From Palsa-506 sp963786975 (GTDB lineage: Bacteria; Actinomycetota; Actinomycetes; Streptosporangiales; Streptosporangiaceae): a stretch of DNA of 64,000 bases. A program made the translations under genes and the position numbers. Positions 8,388-17,025 of the stretch are shown one piece after another. The notes beneath the pieces are model-generated. The model saw only the letters and a program-made list of their open reading frames with translations, was not told the origin of the DNA and did no database searches. The DNA lies in assembly GCA_963786975.1 (NCBI GenBank), contig CAWBBE010000012.1:434001-498000 (forward strand). The letters run 5' to 3'. Positions within the stretch are counted from its first letter, which is position 1, and the number at the start of each line of letters is the position of its first letter.

Positions 8388-8930
8388 ATGCCGCCCTTCC
8401 AGCCGCCGATCGGACTGCGGCTCGCCCGGGCGGCCAGGTCCGTCAGCCGCGCCTTCGACGGTGCGCTCGCCGAATCGGGCGGATCCCTGCCGGTCTGGCT
8501 GGTGCTGCTCAGCCTGAAGACCCGGCGGATGGCCAGCCAGCGGGAACTGGCCGAGGCGGTGGGCATCCGGGAAGCCACCCTGACCCATCATCTCAACGCG
8601 ATGGAGGCCCGCGGGCTGATCACCCGGCGGCGCGACGCCGCCAACCGCCGGCTGCACGTGGTGGCGCTGACCGAGGCTGGCCAGGCGGCATTCCTCCAGC
8701 TGCGCGATGCGGCAGTCGCGTTCGACCGGCGGCTCCGCCGTGGTGTCAGCGACCAGGAGATCGCCGCCGTCGAAGCCGTGCTTGACCGGCTGGCCGGCAA
8801 TGCGCAGGCCGGCGACGCGCCGGAACGCATTGCGCAGGCCGGCGACGCGCAGGCCGGCGACGCGCCGGAAGGCATTGCGCCGGCCGGTGACGCGCAGGCC
8901 GGTGACGCGCTGGCCAAAACGAAGCCGTGA
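8388..8930 (+). CDS. MarR-family transcriptional regulator
   Basis: Winged-helix regulator: dimer helix (FDGALAESGGSLPVWLVLL), recognition region QRELAEAVGIREATLTHHLN and wing RDAANRRLHVVALTEAG. The usual MarR fold ends near residue 138. It is followed by a low-complexity tail of AQAGD repeats (8802-8906) that family members do not normally have. It is divergent from the ArsR-MFS gene and ends 7 bp from the convergent sigma-factor gene. Its ligand is unknown; control of itself or of the neighbouring exporter is plausible. Confidence 0.9.
   Translation: MPPFQPPIGLRLARAARSVSRAFDGALAESGGSLPVWLVLLSLKTRRMASQRELAEAVGIREATLTHHLNAMEARGLITRRRDAANRRLHVVALTEAGQAAFLQLRDAAVAFDRRLRRGVSDQEIAAVEAVLDRLAGNAQAGDAPERIAQAGDAQAGDAPEGIAPAGDAQAGDALAKTKP
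8802..8906. repeat. Coding repeat cluster at the MarR C-terminus
   Basis: Repeated 15-bp GCGCAGGCCGGCGAC units, with slightly diverged copies, encode AQAGD blocks interspersed with APERI/APEGI. This is a disordered tail. Confidence 0.8.
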
Positions 8931-8937
8931 CCGGGCC

Positions 8938-10164
8938 TCAGCCGCCCGCCGCAAGCGCCTGGCTGCGGCGCTGCAGGAAAGCCCGCTCGGCGGCGTTGGC
9001 GGTGCGCGCGATCGCGGCTTCATAGGCGAGCACCGCCTCGGCGGCGCGGCCAAGCCGTCGAAGCAGATCCGCCCGGATGGCGTGGTACAGGTAGTAGTCC
9101 GCCAGCTGGAGATCCTCCAGGACGCCGAGAGCCGCACCGGGCCCGGTCACCTCGGCCACCGCCACGGCGCGGTTCAGCGCGGCCACCGGGCCGGGAGCGA
9201 CCGCGAGCAACTGGTCGTAGAGCTGGAGGATCTGGCGCCAGTCGGTGTCCGCTGCGTCCGGCGCGTCGCTGTGCACGGCGTTGATCGCTGCCTGGATCTG
9301 GTACGGCCCGGGCTGGTTGCGGCGCAGGCATGCCCGGACGATGGCCTGCCCTTCGCCGATGAGATCCCGGTCCCACCGGGCCCGGTCCTGGTCGGCCAGG
9401 AGCACCAGCGAGCCGTCCGGCCCGGTGCGGGCAGCACTGCGGGACTGGATCAGCAGCATGAGCCCGAGCAGCCCCATCACCTCGGGCTCGTCCGGCATGA
9501 GGTCGGCCAGCAGCCGGGCCAGCCGGATGGCTTCCGCGCACAGATCTTCGCGGACAAGCTGATCGCCGGAGCTTGCCGTGTACCCCTCGTTGAAGATCAG
9601 GTAGATGACGGCCAGCACCGGCCGCAGCCGATCGGGCAGCTCGGCGTCGCCGGGTACCCGGTAGGGAATCCCGGCGTCGCGGATCTTGCCCTTGGCCCGG
9701 ACCAGCCGCTGGGCCATGGTCGGCTCGGGCACCAGGAAGGCCCGGGCGATCTCCGCGGTGCTGAGGCCGCCCAGCAGCCGCAGCGTCAGCGCGACCTGGG
9801 TGCTGGGCGCGAGCGCCGGGTGACAGCAGGTGAAGATCAGCCGGAGCCGGTCGTCGCTCACCGCTACCTCCGGGGGCGGCTCGCTGTGCGCGTGCAAGAG
9901 CTGTGCCTGGGCCTGCCGGTCGTTGCGGGAAGCCTCCCGGCGGAGCCGGTCGATTGCCCGGTTCCTGGCCGTCGTGATGATCCATCCGGCCGGGCTCGGC
10001 GGCATCCCGGCGGCGGGCCACCGTTGCACCGCCACCGTGAATGCCTCCTGGACTGACTCCTCGGCGATGTCGATATCGCCGAATACCCGGATCAGGACTG
10101 CGACCGCGCGGCCGTATTCCTCGCGGAAGACCCGCTCGATGGCGGCCTCGCCGGCAGCAGGCAT
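8938..10164 (-). CDS. ECF-type RNA polymerase sigma factor with DUF6596-like C-terminal domain (ECF42 type)
   Basis: About 408 residues. Sigma-70 region 2 (EYGRAVAVLIRVFGDIDIAE, WIITTARNRAIDRLRRE) and region 4 (LTLRLLGGLSTAEIARAF, VPEPTMAQRLVRAKGKIR) are followed by a ~200-residue helical, TPR-like domain (YLIFNEGYTASSG, LLLIQSRSAARTGPDGSLV). This is the architecture of ECF42 sigma factors, which occur beside YCII/DGPF-domain genes, exactly as here. I start at ATG 10164 because the upstream reading only translates the shifted YCII gene. The target regulon is unknown; no anti-sigma gene is adjacent. Confidence 0.92.
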   Translation of the reverse strand: MPAAGEAAIERVFREEYGRAVAVLIRVFGDIDIAEESVQEAFTVAVQRWPAAGMPPSPAGWIITTARNRAIDRLRREASRNDRQAQAQLLHAHSEPPPEVAVSDDRLRLIFTCCHPALAPSTQVALTLRLLGGLSTAEIARAFLVPEPTMAQRLVRAKGKIRDAGIPYRVPGDAELPDRLRPVLAVIYLIFNEGYTASSGDQLVREDLCAEAIRLARLLADLMPDEPEVMGLLGLMLLIQSRSAARTGPDGSLVLLADQDRARWDRDLIGEGQAIVRACLRRNQPGPYQIQAAINAVHSDAPDAADTDWRQILQLYDQLLAVAPGPVAALNRAVAVAEVTGPGAALGVLEDLQLADYYLYHAIRADLLRRLGRAAEAVLAYEAAIARTANAAERAFLQRRSQALAAGG

Positions 10165-10171
10165 CCGGGCG

Positions 10172-10529
10172 TCAGTCCCCGGGTTCCTCTTGGAACGGCC
10201 GGACCTCGACGGGGTTGGCGCAGGCCCGGGCGGCCTTGGCGGCCCACTCCAGCGCGGCGTCCGAGATCCGCCGCCTTGACCACCCAGAAGCCGCCGATGT
10301 GCTCCTTGCCCTCGGCGAACGGGCCGTCGGTGGTCAGCACGCTGCCGTCCTTGATCCGGACCACGGTCGCGATAGCCGGCGGCTGCAGCCCGCCGGCGAA
10401 CACCCACGCCCCGGCAGCCTGCAACTCGGTATTGAAGGCGGCGACGTCGCGGTAGGCCCGCTGTATCGCCTCGGCCGGCGGCGGCTCAGCGCCCGCCACG
10501 GAATGCACGCTGAGCAGGAACTGCTTCAT
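10172..10529 (-). CDS. YCII-related (DGPF) domain protein, one frameshift
   Basis: Small dimeric alpha/beta protein of the DGPF family, the constant partner of ECF42-type sigma factors. It starts MKQFLLSVHSVAG at ATG 10529 and contains VLTTDGPFAEGKEHIGGFWV. After ...AADL the frame is lost. Deleting one G near 10260 restores DAALEWAAKAARAC and VEVRPFQEEPGD with a stop at 10172, 8 bp before the sigma factor start. The restored length is 118 residues, normal for the family. I read the extra base as a sequence error. Confidence 0.82.
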
Positions 10530-10581
10530 CGGTTCTCCTCTGGGTAGCGCGGCTGGGTAAGACGGCCCGGTAGAGCGGAAT

Positions 10582-11133
10582 CTACCGGGCGGGCTGGTAG
10601 GTAAGCAGCATGACGCCGTCACGGTCCGGCCGGGCGTCGGTGAGCGCGAGCCTGGCCGGCTCAGTCGCGGAGTCCGGGAAGAGCCGCTTCCCGGCGCCGA
10701 GCACGATCGGGAACAGCATCAGCCGGTACTCGTCCACCAGGCCGTGCTCGATCAGGGCATGGGCGAGCTGGCAGCTGCCCTCGACCAGCAGGTTGCCGCC
10801 GGGTTCCGCCTTCAGCCGGGCGACCTCGGCCGCGACGTCGCCGCTGAGCACTGTCGTCGGGCCCCAGGTCGCCTCGGCGTCCGTCAGCGTCGACGAGACC
10901 ACGTACTTGGGAATGCTGTTCATCCGCTGGCCGAACTCATCGGTGCCCATCGACGGCCACGCCTGCGCGAACCCCTGGTAGGTGACCCGCCCGAGCAGCA
11001 GCGCGTCGCAGTCGAACAGCTCATCGAGCTTGAACTTGCCGCCCTCGGGGCCGCGCTCGAACTGGAACGTCCAGCGGGGCTCCTCGATGACGCCATCCAG
11101 CGACATGAACTCGGTCAGCACGATCCTGCTCAT
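10582..11133 (-). CDS. Dihydrofolate reductase / RibD C-terminal family protein
   Basis: NADPH-dependent reductase fold, 183 residues. It opens MSRIVLTEFMSLDGVIEEP, then LLLGRVTYQGFAQAWP (nucleotide-binding), PKYVVSSTLTDAEATWG and LLVEGSCQLAHALIEHGLVDEYRLM, ending with the ALTDARPDRDGVMLLTY strand. These match the many 'DHFR family' proteins of actinomycetes whose substrates are mostly unknown, rather than true FolA. The ATG at 11133 has a GGAAA site just upstream. It is on the same strand as the YCII/sigma pair, and the 52-bp gap could allow cotranscription. Confidence 0.88.
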   Translation of the reverse strand: MSRIVLTEFMSLDGVIEEPRWTFQFERGPEGGKFKLDELFDCDALLLGRVTYQGFAQAWPSMGTDEFGQRMNSIPKYVVSSTLTDAEATWGPTTVLSGDVAAEVARLKAEPGGNLLVEGSCQLAHALIEHGLVDEYRLMLFPIVLGAGKRLFPDSATEPARLALTDARPDRDGVMLLTYQPAR

Positions 11134-11264
11134 TTTCCTGCTCCCGTCTGATTGGCGGCCGGCCCCGGCCGGCTCCTCACCCCCCACACGAACGGGTCCG
11201 GCCAGGATCGACAGCCCGGCGGGAAGATTCTTTCGCGCTGCGGCCGGGGGCGCGGCGGCGGCCG

Positions 11265-12077
11265 CTACCGGGCAGCCGGCCAGCGGCCGACGCCGGCGTA
11301 GAACCAGACCCGCTCCGGGTAGCCCGGCCTGCTCGCCTCCTCCGGACGCCATCGCGGCTGGTATACCAGGCCCGGATCGACCAGGTCGGAGCCGGCGAAG
11401 AAGCGCAGGATCTCCTCGTGCGAGCGGGGATGCGCGGGCGCTGAGGTGCTGGCGTAGAGCTTCGCCACCTCCGCGACGGCGTCCGGCGCCGCCTCATCGG
11501 TCGCGTGCGAGATCACTAGGTGGCTGCCCGGCGCCAGCGGACCGGCGAGCTGGCCGACCAGGCCGGCCGGATCGTCCGCGTCCGGGATGAAGTGCAGGAT
11601 CGTCACCATCAGCACCCCGACCGGCTGGGCGAAGTCGAGCAGCCTGGTGACGTCGGGATGGGCCAGGATCGCCGCCGGGCGGCGCAGATCCTCGTGGATC
11701 ACCGCGGCATTCTCGTTGCCGGCCAGGATCCGCCTGCTGTGCGCGACGGCCACCGGGTCGTTGTCGACGTAGACCACCCGCGCGGCAGGATCGCCGCGCT
11801 GCGCGATCTCGTGGACGTTGTCCTGGGCGGGGATGCCGGAGCCGAGGTCGAGGAACTGCCGCAGGCCGGCCGCGAGCAGGTAGCGGACGGCCCGGCCGAG
11901 GAAGGCCCGGTTCTGCACCACGACATACCGGGCGTTGGGCTCGACCGCCAGCAGCCGCCGCGCCATCTCCCGGTCGACGGCGAAGTTGTGCTGGCCGCCC
12001 AGGAAGTAGTCGTAGAGCCGGGCGGCATTAGGCTGGTCCGGCTGCTCGCGGCCAGCGTCCCAGGAGCCAGTGGTCAT
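11265..12077 (-). CDS. SAM-dependent methyltransferase, Methyltransf_19 (DUF574) family
   Basis: Actinomycete-typical methyltransferase of 270 residues. NAARLYDYFLGGQHNFAVDR marks the family, and RQFLDLGSGIPAQDNVHEIA is the SAM-binding motif I, followed by VVYVDNDPVAVAHSR and VLMVTILHFIPDADDPAGL. The start ATG 12077 lies inside the 3' end of the upstream XRE gene (50-bp overlap), so they form an operon. The substrate is unknown. Proteins of this type often accompany XRE regulators and HATPase proteins in actinomycetes, as here. Confidence 0.9.
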   Translation of the reverse strand: MTTGSWDAGREQPDQPNAARLYDYFLGGQHNFAVDREMARRLLAVEPNARYVVVQNRAFLGRAVRYLLAAGLRQFLDLGSGIPAQDNVHEIAQRGDPAARVVYVDNDPVAVAHSRRILAGNENAAVIHEDLRRPAAILAHPDVTRLLDFAQPVGVLMVTILHFIPDADDPAGLVGQLAGPLAPGSHLVISHATDEAAPDAVAEVAKLYASTSAPAHPRSHEEILRFFAGSDLVDPGLVYQPRWRPEEASRPGYPERVWFYAGVGRWPAAR

Positions 12078-13759
12078 CGAATCTGCTGTCCGACTCAGGC
12101 CGGCCGGCGGCCGCCCGCGCCCGCCGGAACGCCGCCAGTTTCTCATCCAGTTCGCGGACCGCCGCGGTGGCGTCAGCGTGCCGCAGCTGGGCCCGCAGCC
12201 GCTCGATCCGCCGGGATATCCGCCGCGAGCTGTTGATAGTGGTCAGCCTGGCCGCGTCGGCCAGCGCCTGGCAGGCACCTTCGATCTCGCCCTGCCTGAT
12301 CAGCGCTTCCGCCTGGAAGGCAAGCGTCAGCGCGCTGTTATGCAGGATCGGCGGGGCGGTCAGGCCCAGGGACCGGCCGGCCGCGTCGGAGGCGTCCACC
12401 GCCATCCCCAGCCGCAGCGCGCACTCGCTTTCCGTGCCCCAGTAGAAGGCCCGGCCGTAGAAATACCACCACGGCGCACGCGGCGTGTCCGGCCCGATCT
12501 CGCCGAGCGCGGCCCGCTCCCGGTCCAGCGCCGCCTGGCAGCGGACGACCTGGCCGGCCGCCGCGTAGGCACGGGCGCTGATGTCGGCGGCGTAGGCGAC
12601 CGCGAACGGGCTGCCGCTGTCGCGGGCCGCCTGCTGCGCGGCCCGCGCATGGTCGATCGCATCGCGTGGCTCGCCCTGGGCCAGCGCGAGCTGGCTGGAG
12701 GCCGACAGCGTGAAGCTGACCAGGTCCGGGTGGCCGGCCCGGTCAGCGGCCGAGCGGGCATCGTCGTAGTAGTAGCGCGCCGCGGCCCTATCGCCGAGGT
12801 TGAACATCAGCCAGCCGACAAGCTGGGTCAGGTCGGCGTAGACGGCCAGGGCCCGGGCGGTCACCGTCTCCGGCGCGTTCCTGGCCGTCGCCGCCATCGC
12901 GGACCGCAGGGCCATGGCCGGCGGCAGGGTTATCCGCGGGCCGACCTCCCCGCCGAGCCGGCGCAGGCCCGCCACGACATCGGCGGTGTACCCCACCGTT
13001 GTCTGGTCCGCGCGGCCGGGCTGGCCGGCCACGGCCGGCCTGCGGGGGATCTCCAGCACCGGCGCGGCGGCCACCACCGCCAGCGCGCTGCTCGCCTCCA
13101 GCAGCAGCATCCTGCGCCGCAGCCTGCGGCCGTGCTCGCCATCCCCGCCCGGCCCGTCCCGGCCGCCAGCCGCCGGCCCGGGCCGCGAGCGGGCCGGCCG
13201 TGCCGGGCACCGCGGCAGCCCCGCTGGCCAGCTCGCCGATGTCGGCGGCACTGATCCGTTCCAGCGCCGCGTGCAGCGATGGTGGCGGGGCCGGCTGGCG
13301 CGGGACGGCCGGGGCTGCCCGGGCGGAGCGGGACCGGGGCGGTGCCGCCGGGCTGCCGGAACCGGGTAGCGGACCGGGTCGTGCCGCCTCGGCGCACCCG
13401 GGCGCCGACGGCAGGCCATAGTCGATGCAATCGGATAGCAGGTCCGTCACGCTGCATTCGTAGAGCTGGGCGAGACGGTCGAGAATGTCCAGCGACGGGG
13501 CATGCCCGGTGGCAGCTGGCCACAGCTCCCAGTAGGAGAAGTTCTTGAAGGTCTTGGGATCAGCAGGCCAGCGCGCGTTCCACCGCGCGGCTGCCTGCGG
13601 CTGGCTCCAGCCATGCGCCAGCCGGAGCGCGACCCGGGCGTTTACCCGGTAGGCGGCGCGGAACTCGGCGCCGACCTCGGCCCACGTCCGCCCCTGCGCG
13701 CGCAACTGCCCGGCAAGCATCGATTGCGCCCGCCGCAGGCTGCGTGGCTTCCCGGTCAT
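12028..13759 (-). CDS. XRE-type HTH regulator with helical-repeat C-terminal domain (one frameshift)
   Basis: The N-terminal part (MTGKPRSLRRAQSMLAGQLR, VNARVALRLAHGWSQPQAAA, SLDILDRLAQLYECSVTDLL) is a helix-turn-helix regulator. The remainder (from about 13170) is a ~350-residue helical, TPR-like domain (SFTLSASSQLALAQGEP, AVAYAADISARAYAAAGQV, LTLAFQAEALIRQGEIEGA). The halves are in different frames and join by one base change near 13160-13190, in a run rich in G/C pairs. The whole gene resembles the large XRE regulators that sit next to Methyltransf_19 genes and control development or antibiotic genes in actinomycetes. An inverted repeat lies just upstream. Ligand and targets are unknown. 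Confidence 0.78.
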
Positions 13760-13770
13760 CAGTTGTCACT

Positions 13771-13805
13771 ATCCTACGATTCCTCCCCGGCCGACAGGGA
13801 GGAAT
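13771..13805 (-). promoter_or_regulatory. Inverted repeat and -10-like box upstream of the XRE gene
   Basis: ATTCCTCCC (13779-13787) and GGGAGGAAT (13797-13805) are perfect inverted arms around a 9-base spacer. Next to them is a -10-like TAGGAT (13771-13776 read on the minus strand), only 11 bases from the XRE ATG. The arrangement suits autoregulation by the XRE protein. The -35 box is not recognisable. Confidence 0.5.
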
Positions 13806-13935
13806 TGACGCCTTTGCCCACTTTGATGCCCAGCACATCACGATGACACTAGCGCGTCCCGGTAGTTGCAGCGAGCCATATGCAAACGATTGGTGAGCCT
13901 TCGGTTGCACGGCGGGTCAGGAGCGGGCCATCTCC

Positions 13936-14493
13936 ATGTCAGTCGCCGAGCCACTTTCCGGCCGGACCGAGCTTCCCGCGGTGCCGGCATCGGCCTGCGC
14001 CGCCCGGCGGTGGCTGGCCGGCCAGCTCGCCGGGACCTGCCCGGCCGATCTGGTCGATACCGCGGTGCTGCTCGCCTCCGAACTCGTCACCAATGCCGTG
14101 CGGGCTTGCGCCGGCGCGGAAGCCCGCGGGCACCCGGACGCGCGCCGGATCGGGCTGACGGTCACGCGGGCCCGTGACACGTTGCGCATCGAGGTCACCG
14201 ACGCAGCCAGCGGCGCGCTTCCGGCGCCGCCCGGCCACCCGGATGCCGATGCCGAGAGCGGCCGCGGCCTGCAGGTCGTCACCGCGCTCGCCACCCGATG
14301 GGGATGGCGCCCGGCGGCACCGGGGAAGGCGGTCTGGTGCGAGCTCCCGGCGGTCGCCCTGGCGCTGGCCCCGGCGGTGCCCGGTGACCCGGCGCTGGCC
14401 AGGCACGCCGATCCGGCGGCCCGGGCGTGGCGGGAACGGCACACCTGGCCGGTCGCGGTGGGCGCCGACATGGCGCCCGGAAATGGCACCTGA
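13936..14493 (+). CDS. ATP-binding protein, HATPase_c / anti-sigma (SpoIIAB/RsbW-like) fold
   Basis: GHKL-type ATPase domain of 185 residues: N-box ELVTNAVRAC, G1-like IEVTDAASGALP and G2-like GRGLQVVTALATRWGW. Short stand-alone proteins of this kind act as anti-sigma-factor kinases or partners of XRE regulators in actinomycetes. The last ~45 residues are alanine/proline-rich and not conserved in type. It is divergent from the XRE-methyltransferase operon. An AGGAG-type site lies about 12 bases before ATG 13936. The partner is not identifiable from sequence. Confidence 0.85.
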   Translation: MSVAEPLSGRTELPAVPASACAARRWLAGQLAGTCPADLVDTAVLLASELVTNAVRACAGAEARGHPDARRIGLTVTRARDTLRIEVTDAASGALPAPPGHPDADAESGRGLQVVTALATRWGWRPAAPGKAVWCELPAVALALAPAVPGDPALARHADPAARAWRERHTWPVAVGADMAPGNGT

Positions 14494-14532
14494 ACGACAG
14501 GACCGGGGAAACGCGCGGGCCGCGCGGCCTCG

Positions 14533-15360
14533 TCAGCAGTAAGGCGGCTGGCTGGCCAGCATGGCCGCGACCGGAATGAAGACGCTGAGCAGCCGGAACA
14601 AGTCCGGCATCGGGCCGGTGACCTGCGCCGTGCGGCTGCCGGTCAGCGTCACCCCGGGGATGGCGGCCAGCACCGACGGCACCGACGCGGACTGCCAGCG
14701 GATCGCCAGCGTCACCGCGCCCGCCTGATCGCGGACCGGCGCACCGCCGCCGACCCCGGCCGCTACCACGCGCTCGATCGCCTCCCGGGCGCGGGCCACC
14801 GGGACCAGCTCGGCCGCGAACCGGTCCCTGGCCTGCTTGACCGCGATCGTCGCGACCGCCGGATCCCACTGGCGCATCTCGGCGCAGGCGGCCTGGTCGC
14901 CGGACAGCGCGATGACCGGCGCCCCGAGTGCCGCGGCGGTGGCGTGCACCAGGCCGATCTCGCCGGCCGGCTGGCCGTCCAGCCACATGTCCTCGATCTC
15001 GTGGCCCATGAAGCTGTGGCTGAGCACGCCGAGCGCGCCGGCCCGGGCGTGGTACCCGATGCACACCGTAGCGTCGAAGTCCCCGCTGAGGCCCTCCAGC
15101 ATGCCCATCGGCTTGGGCCGGCCGCGGATCAGGGCCGCCGCCGGGTGCAGCAGGTCCGGCAGCAGGTTGCGCATCGGGCCATGCGCGTCGTTGACCGTCA
15201 CCTGGGTGGCGCCGCCGGCCAGCGCGCCGCGGACGGCGGCGTTGACATCCTCGGTCATCATCACCCGGCCGCGCTCGTAGTCCCGGCCGCCGGGCTGGAC
15301 GTCATGCGCGTCCACGAGCCCGGTGATGCCCTCCATGTCCGCGCTGATGTAGATCCGCAC
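14533..15360 (-). CDS. M55 family D-aminopeptidase (DppA-like)
   Basis: Zinc-dependent self-compartmentalising aminopeptidase family. The 275-residue product starts GTG 15360 (VRIYISADMEG). All five metal ligands of Bacillus DppA fall at the same numbers: D8 and E10 (SADMEG), H60 (NDAHG), H104 (GYHARAG) and H115 (LSHSFMGHE). This exact match also supports the chosen start, which has an AAAGG stretch upstream. The expected activity is release of N-terminal D-amino acids such as D-Ala from small peptides. It is divergent from the PLP-decarboxylase-like gene and has no operon partner. Confidence 0.94.
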   Translation of the reverse strand: MRIYISADMEGITGLVDAHDVQPGGRDYERGRVMMTEDVNAAVRGALAGGATQVTVNDAHGPMRNLLPDLLHPAAALIRGRPKPMGMLEGLSGDFDATVCIGYHARAGALGVLSHSFMGHEIEDMWLDGQPAGEIGLVHATAAALGAPVIALSGDQAACAEMRQWDPAVATIAVKQARDRFAAELVPVARAREAIERVVAAGVGGGAPVRDQAGAVTLAIRWQSASVPSVLAAIPGVTLTGSRTAQVTGPMPDLFRLLSVFIPVAAMLASQPPYC

Positions 15361-15433
15361 CCGAGCCTGCCTTTCCGAGCCAGCCTTTCCCCTAGCATGC
15401 AGCGCCGCGGGCTTGATCATGCAGACTGGGCGG

Positions 15434-16942
15434 ATGGCTGACACCGTGGCACCTGGTCCCGCCGGCCCGCGCGATCCGCGCGATCCGCGCGATCCGCGGG
15501 ACCCGCGCGATCCGCGGGACCCGCGCGGCCTGCGGGCCGACGCGCCGCTGCTGGACGGCTGGCTGCGATTCACCGCGCAGGCGGCGGCCGGCCAGCTGAC
15601 GCCGATGAGCGTACCCGGGCACAAGCAGCGCCATGATCTGGTCGGCACCGTGGTGGCCGGCGACGCGCCGCTGTACGGCGGCGTGGCCCCGATCAAGCAG
15701 GCCGACAGCCTGCTGGCCGAGGCCGAGCGGCGCGCCGCCCGGCTGTGGGGCGCGGACTGGTGCCGGTTCTCGGTGGGCGGCTCCACGCACGGCAACCAGG
15801 CACTCGCGCTGGCCGCCGGGAGACCGGGGAGCTACGCGGTCGTCACCCGGACCCTGCACCGCTCGCTGCTGCTCGGCCTGGTGCTGGCCGGGCTGCGGCC
15901 GGTCTGGGTGCGGCCGGAGCTGAACCCGGCATCCGGGCTGCCGGGCGCGGTCGCCGTCGAGACCGTCCGGGCCGCGCTGGCCGCGCACCCGGACGCCTGC
16001 GGCGTGTTCCTCGGTGACCCGTCTTACGTCGGCACCACTGGTGACCTGGCCGGGCACGCCGCGGTCGCGCACGAGGCCGGCGTCCCGCTCATCGTGGACG
16101 CGGCCTGGGCCGCGCACCTGGGCTTCCACCCCGACCTCCCGCCGCACGCGCTGACCGCCGGCGCGGACGCGATGGTGACTAGCGCGCACAAGGCGCTGCC
16201 CGCCTACAGCCAGGGCGCGCTGGTGCTCGCCCGGACCGAGCGGCTGGACCCGGCCCGGCTGGATCGTGCCTTCGAGGCCACCCACACGACCAGCCCGACC
16301 GGCTCGATCCCGGCCAGCATCGACGCCGCGCGGGCGCTGCTGGCCAGGGACGGCAAGGAACTCTGCGCCCGGCTGCTGGCCTGCGTCGCCACCGCCCGGC
16401 GGCGGCTGCGCGAGGTGCCGGGCCTCGACGTGCTGGACGGCCCGGGCGTGGAACCCGCGAAGCTGGTCGTGCTGCTGGCCGGCACCGGCGCGCACGGCTA
16501 CGCGATCGAGGCCGACCTGATCGACGCCGGGATGCCGGTCGAGATGGCCGACCGTGACACCGTCATCCCGATCGTGACCCTGGCGGATGACCTCGACACG
16601 GTCGGGGCCTTCACCGAGACCCTGATCGCGTCGGTTGAGCGGCACCGGGGGCACCCGCGGGTGCCGGTGGCCGCCGCGGCCTGGACCGTGCAGCCGCAGA
16701 CGGTGCTCGCGCCGCGGGAAGCGTTCTTCGCGGCCAACGAGACGGTCCCGGCCAGCCGGGCAGTCGGCCGGGTCAGCGCGGAGCTGATCGCGCCGTACCC
16801 GCCCGGCGTCCCGGTGCTGGCCCCCGGCGAGCTGATCACCGCCGAGGCGCTGGACGCGCTGCGCGAGGTGCACGCCGACGGCGGCCGCATCGCCTACGCC
16901 GCGGACCCGACCCTGTCCACATTCCAGGTCATCAGCGCCTAG
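15434..16942 (+). CDS. PLP-dependent Orn/Lys/Arg decarboxylase-like (aminotransferase class I/II fold) protein
   Basis: Fold-type I PLP enzyme of 502 residues. Family signs are MSVPGHKQRHD near the N-terminus, GGSTHGNQALALA (cofactor phosphate region), the aspartate of LIVDAAWAAHLGFHPDLP and the Schiff-base lysine K253 in TSAHKALPAYSQG. Similar actinobacterial proteins are annotated as amino-acid decarboxylases without tested substrate. I start at ATG 15434; an earlier in-frame ATG at 15413 is possible. Residues 13-30 are six DPR triplets. This sequence alone cannot distinguish lysine, ornithine or arginine as substrate. Confidence 0.87.
   Translation: MADTVAPGPAGPRDPRDPRDPRDPRDPRDPRGLRADAPLLDGWLRFTAQAAAGQLTPMSVPGHKQRHDLVGTVVAGDAPLYGGVAPIKQADSLLAEAERRAARLWGADWCRFSVGGSTHGNQALALAAGRPGSYAVVTRTLHRSLLLGLVLAGLRPVWVRPELNPASGLPGAVAVETVRAALAAHPDACGVFLGDPSYVGTTGDLAGHAAVAHEAGVPLIVDAAWAAHLGFHPDLPPHALTAGADAMVTSAHKALPAYSQGALVLARTERLDPARLDRAFEATHTTSPTGSIPASIDAARALLARDGKELCARLLACVATARRRLREVPGLDVLDGPGVEPAKLVVLLAGTGAHGYAIEADLIDAGMPVEMADRDTVIPIVTLADDLDTVGAFTETLIASVERHRGHPRVPVAAAAWTVQPQTVLAPREAFFAANETVPASRAVGRVSAELIAPYPPGVPVLAPGELITAEALDALREVHADGGRIAYAADPTLSTFQVISA
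15470..15523. repeat. Coding microsatellite, 6 x 9 bp
   Basis: Six 9-bp units (CGCGATCCG or CGGGACCCG) encode RDP repeats near the N-terminus of the decarboxylase-like protein, outside its catalytic fold. Confidence 0.95.
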
Positions 16943-17025
16943 CTGGCCGGCCGCGGTGCAGGGCTGCGGAGCCAGGCGGCAGGTCCCGTTACCGGGCAAA
17001 CGCCGGCTCCGCCGCCGGGCGGTGA

